This document shows, in pieces, positions 60,485-64,000 of a stretch of 64,000 nt of DNA (the first letter of the stretch is position 1; each line of letters opens with the position of its first letter). The notes under the pieces are model-generated. The model ran no database searches, was not told the DNA's origin, and worked only from the letters and a program-made list of their open reading frames with translations. The stretch spans positions 45,121 through 109,120 of the forward strand of contig NZ_BBZJ01000032.1 of NCBI RefSeq assembly GCF_001417775.1, given 5' to 3'. Source of the stretch: Streptomyces sp. TP-A0356 (GTDB taxonomy: Bacteria > Actinomycetota > Actinomycetes > Streptomycetales > Streptomycetaceae). Made by a program: the position numbers and the translations under genes.

Positions 60485-61667
60485 CCTCCGAGGCCACGTC
60501 TGCGTCCACCTCGGCCTCCCCCACCCCACGACAGGTGTGGATCCGGGCGCGCGGTCTCCTGCTCGCCCTCGCGCTCCTCCTCATCGGTGGCGTCACGCTC
60601 GCCGTCATCCGCTCCGGCGCCCACCACGGCAGCCTCGACCCGCGCTCCGCCGACCCCTACGGCAGTCACGCCGTCGCCGCGCTCCTCGCCGACCACGGCG
60701 TGTCCACGCGCGTGGTCACCACCCTCGACGAGGCACGGGCCGCCGCCGGTCCCGACACCACGCTCCTCATCGCCGTCCCCGACCTGCTGACGCACCGTCA
60801 ACAGGGCTTGGTGCACCAGGCGACGATGAACTCCGGCGGCCGGACGATCCTCGTCGCACCCGACGCCTCCGTCATCAACCTCGCCCCCGGAGTCTCGGCC
60901 GACTCCGCCACCGGCTTCGACACGACGCTGGACCCCGGCTGCGAACTGGCCGCCGCCCGGCGAGCGGGTACCGCCGAGACGGGAGGGATCCGCTACCTCA
61001 CGAGCGACCCCCGCGCCGACACGTGCTACCCCAGTGACGGCCTGCCCACCCTGGTGCGCCTCCCGGCCGCCTCCGGGGGCGGCGACACCGTCGTACTCGG
61101 CACGCCCGACATCCTCTACAACAACCGCCTCGACAAGCAGGGCAACGCCTCGCTCGCCCTCCAACTGCTCGGTTCCCGCTCCCACCTGGTCTGGTACCTC
61201 CCCTCGCTCTCCGACACCTCGGCCACCGACTCGGGTCGGCGCAGCTTCCTCGACCTGCTCCCCTCGGGCTGGCTCTGGGGCACACTGCAGCTCTTCATCG
61301 CCGCGGCCCTGGCCGCCCTCTGGCGAGCGCGCCGACTCGGTCCGCTCGTCCCCGAACGTCTCCCCGTCGCGATCCGCGCGTCCGAAACCGTCGAAGGCCG
61401 CGCCCGCCTCTACCGGAAGGCGCGCGCCCGCGACCGCGCGGCCACCGCCGTGCGCTCCACCACCCGCAACCGCCTCGCCCCCCTCGTGGGCATCCCCCTC
61501 GCCCAGGCGCACGCGCCCGAGGCCCTGCTGCCCGCACTGTCCGCGCACCTCCACGGCGACGGACAGACCCTGCACTCCCTCCTCTTCGGCCCGCCGCCCG
61601 GCGACGACGCTGCTCTGATCGCCCTCGCCGACCAACTCGACGCCCTCGAAAGAGAGGTACGCCGTCC

Positions 61668-61671
<4 letters not shown>
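60481..61671 (+). CDS. DUF4350-containing membrane protein
   Basis: 396 residues. TM helices at about 25-44 (GLLLALALLLIGGVTLAVI) and 268-284 (LWGTLQLFIAAALAALW) bracket an extracytoplasmic domain that resembles a type 1 glutamine-amidotransferase-like fold (DPYGSHAVAALLADHGV; the DUF4350 signature). Coupled to its neighbours by ATGA overlaps on both sides. Function unknown; always seen with MoxR/DUF58. Confidence 0.85.
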
Positions 61672-62659
<988 letters not shown>

Positions 62660-62660
<1 letters not shown>

Positions 62661-63970
62661 TGGCGCTCACCGGACGCGCCGCGCTCCTGGCGGCACTCGG
62701 CACCCTTCCCGTCGGCATCTGGGAGCCCGGCTGGACGGGCATCCTCGCCGTCAACGGCCCTCTCGCCCTGGCCTGCGCCTGCGACTTCGCGCTGGCCGCG
62801 CCCGTACGCCGCCTGGGCCTGAGCCGTTCCGGCGACACCTCGGTGCGCCTGGGGGAGGCGGCCGAGGTGACGCTCACCGTCACCAACCCCTCCGGCCGCC
62901 CGCTGCGCGCCCGGCTGCGCGACGCCTGGCCGCCCAGCAGCTGGCAGCCGGGCACCGAAGTGGCCGCCTCCCGCCACCGGCTGACGGTCCCTCCGGGAGA
63001 ACGCCGCCGACTGACGACCCGTCTGCGTCCCACCCGCCGAGGCGACCGGCACGCGGACCGCGTCACGATCCGCTCCTACGGCCCCCTCGGTCTCTTCGCG
63101 CGCCAGGGCACGCACAGGGTTCCGTGGACGGTACGGGTCCTGCCGCCCTTCAGCAGCCGCAAGCATCTTCCGTCCAAGCTGGCCCGGCTTCGCGAACTGG
63201 ACGGCCGCACCAGCGTGTTGACGCGTGGTCAGGGCACGGAGTTCGACAGCCTGCGTGACTACGTCCCCGGTGACGACACCCGCTCCATCGACTGGCGCGC
63301 GACGGCACGCCAGAACTCGGTCGCGGTACGCACCTGGCGCCCCGAACGCGACCGCCACATCCTCCTCGTCCTGGATACGGGCCGCACCTCGGCCGGACGT
63401 GTCGGCGACGCCCCCCGCCTGGACGCCTCCATGGACGCGGCGCTCCTGCTGGCCGCCCTGGCCTCCCGGGCCGGTGACCGCGTGGACCTGCTCGCCTACG
63501 ACCGCCGGGTACGCGCCCTGGTCCAGGGCCGCGCCGCCCGCGAGGTCCTGCCGTCGCTCGTCAACGCCATGGCGACGCTGGAGCCCGAACTCATCGAAAC
63601 GGATGCCCGCGGCCTCACGTCCACCGCACTCCGTACGGCACCTCGCCGCTCCTTGATCGTCCTGCTGACCGCCCTCGACGCGGCACCCGTGGAGGAGGGG
63701 CTGCTTCCCGTATTGCCCCGCCTCACCCAGCGCCACACGGTGCTGCTCGCGTCGGTGGCCGATCCGCGCATCGCCCGTATGGCGACGGCACGGGGCAGCA
63801 CGGACGCGGTGTACGAGGCCGCGGCGGCGGCACAGGCCCAGACGGAACGCACACGGACGGCCGAACAGCTGCGACGCCGTGGTGTGACGGTCGTGGACGC
63901 GACGCCCGAGGACCTGGCGCCGGCACTCGCGGACGCGTATCTGGCGCTGAAGGCGGCGGGCCGTCTCTGA
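62660..63970 (+). CDS. DUF58-domain membrane protein
   Basis: 436 residues; the start shares its A with the preceding stop (TGATG). N-terminal membrane segment(s) (ALLAALGTLPVGIW, GPLALACACDFALA), then a beta-domain, then the DUF58 signature RDYVPGDDTRSIDWRATARQ. A VWA-like C-terminal part follows (ILLVLDTGRTS near 238 with Asp, Thr, Ser at a degenerate MIDAS site). Usual partner of MoxR ATPases; role unknown. Confidence 0.93.
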
Positions 63971-63980
63971 AAGCAGAAGG

Positions 63981-63996
63981 GGGGTGGAAACACCCC
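63981..63996 (+). terminator. Possible hairpin after the DUF58 gene
   Basis: 6-bp stem (63981-63986 with 63991-63996) closed by GAAA, ten bases after the stop. Short, cut by the window edge, and the operon may continue, so it may be only a weak attenuator. Confidence 0.35.
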
Positions 63997-64000
63997 TGAA

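Noticed and set aside
57124..61635. A 1503-residue minus-strand extension upstream of mtnA
   Set aside because: MtnA starts at 58269; the rest is antisense to the DUF operon and low complexity.

Overview
The window is high-GC actinobacterial chromosome, almost certainly Streptomyces. Third codon positions are GC-rich and GTG/TTG starts are common. The tmRNA proteolysis tag reads ANTKRDSSQQAFALAA. The gene order (smpB, ctpA-like protease, ftsX, ftsE, prfB, two Ser/Thr kinases, NAD-GDH, secA, hpf, comF, lpqB, mtrB, mtrA, mtnA) is the conserved core-chromosome order I know from Streptomyces. I see no IS element, integrase, prophage, CRISPR array or tRNA gene.

Layout. 0-2.5 kb: divergent LysR regulator and MFS transporter. 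2.6-10.9 kb, mostly minus strand: tmRNA and smpB (ribosome rescue), an S41 protease, ftsX-ftsE (division ABC complex), a small zinc-ribbon membrane protein on the plus strand, an LAETG sortase-substrate surface protein, and prfB (RF2). 9.7-16.8 kb: two membrane-anchored Ser/Thr kinases (PkaB/PkaA type) divergent from a large FHA plus P-loop ATPase protein. 17.0-20.7 kb: a sugar ABC importer (lipoprotein plus two permeases, no ATPase) whose first permease carries a large MalF-P2-like extracytoplasmic insertion. 20.9-35.6 kb: a discontinuous cell-wall-glycopolymer region holding a GT2-TagF fusion, a GT87-like membrane transferase, a GT2, a GalE-like epimerase, a TagG/TagH exporter, a GT-C-like membrane protein and GtrA. 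It is interrupted by an ohr/ohrR pair, an SDR/TetR pair and a second TetR gene.

35.9-40.8 kb: the 1646-residue NAD-specific glutamate dehydrogenase. 41.4-44.3 kb: a PfpI/DJ-1 protein, a HAD phosphatase, a DUF6912 protein and an Rv3235-like protein. 44.5-47.3 kb: secA. 47.5-50.3 kb: a GNAT, a YcaQ/AlkX-like DNA glycosylase and an orphan LuxR-type response regulator. 50.5-58.3 kb, all minus strand: hpf, comF, lpqB, mtrB, mtrA and mtnA, a block largely syntenic with the mycobacterial mtrA-mtrB-lpqB-comF-hpf-secA1 region. 58.4-64.0 kb, plus strand: a translationally coupled operon of a Pro/Gly-rich membrane protein, DUF4129, DUF4350, MoxR ATPase and DUF58, probably continuing past the window edge.

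The common theme is envelope growth and stress physiology: division (FtsEX), wall-polymer synthesis and export, secretion (SecA), envelope two-component control (MtrAB-LpqB) and translation quality control or dormancy (tmRNA/SmpB, RF2, HPF). I found no convincing wholly new system. The most unusual items are the P2-like permease insertion, the altered DxD motif in the GT2-TagF fusion, the kinase/FHA-ATPase cluster, and several tandem repeats that span or abut stop codons. All functional statements rest on reading the sequence and on family knowledge; no database search was run.
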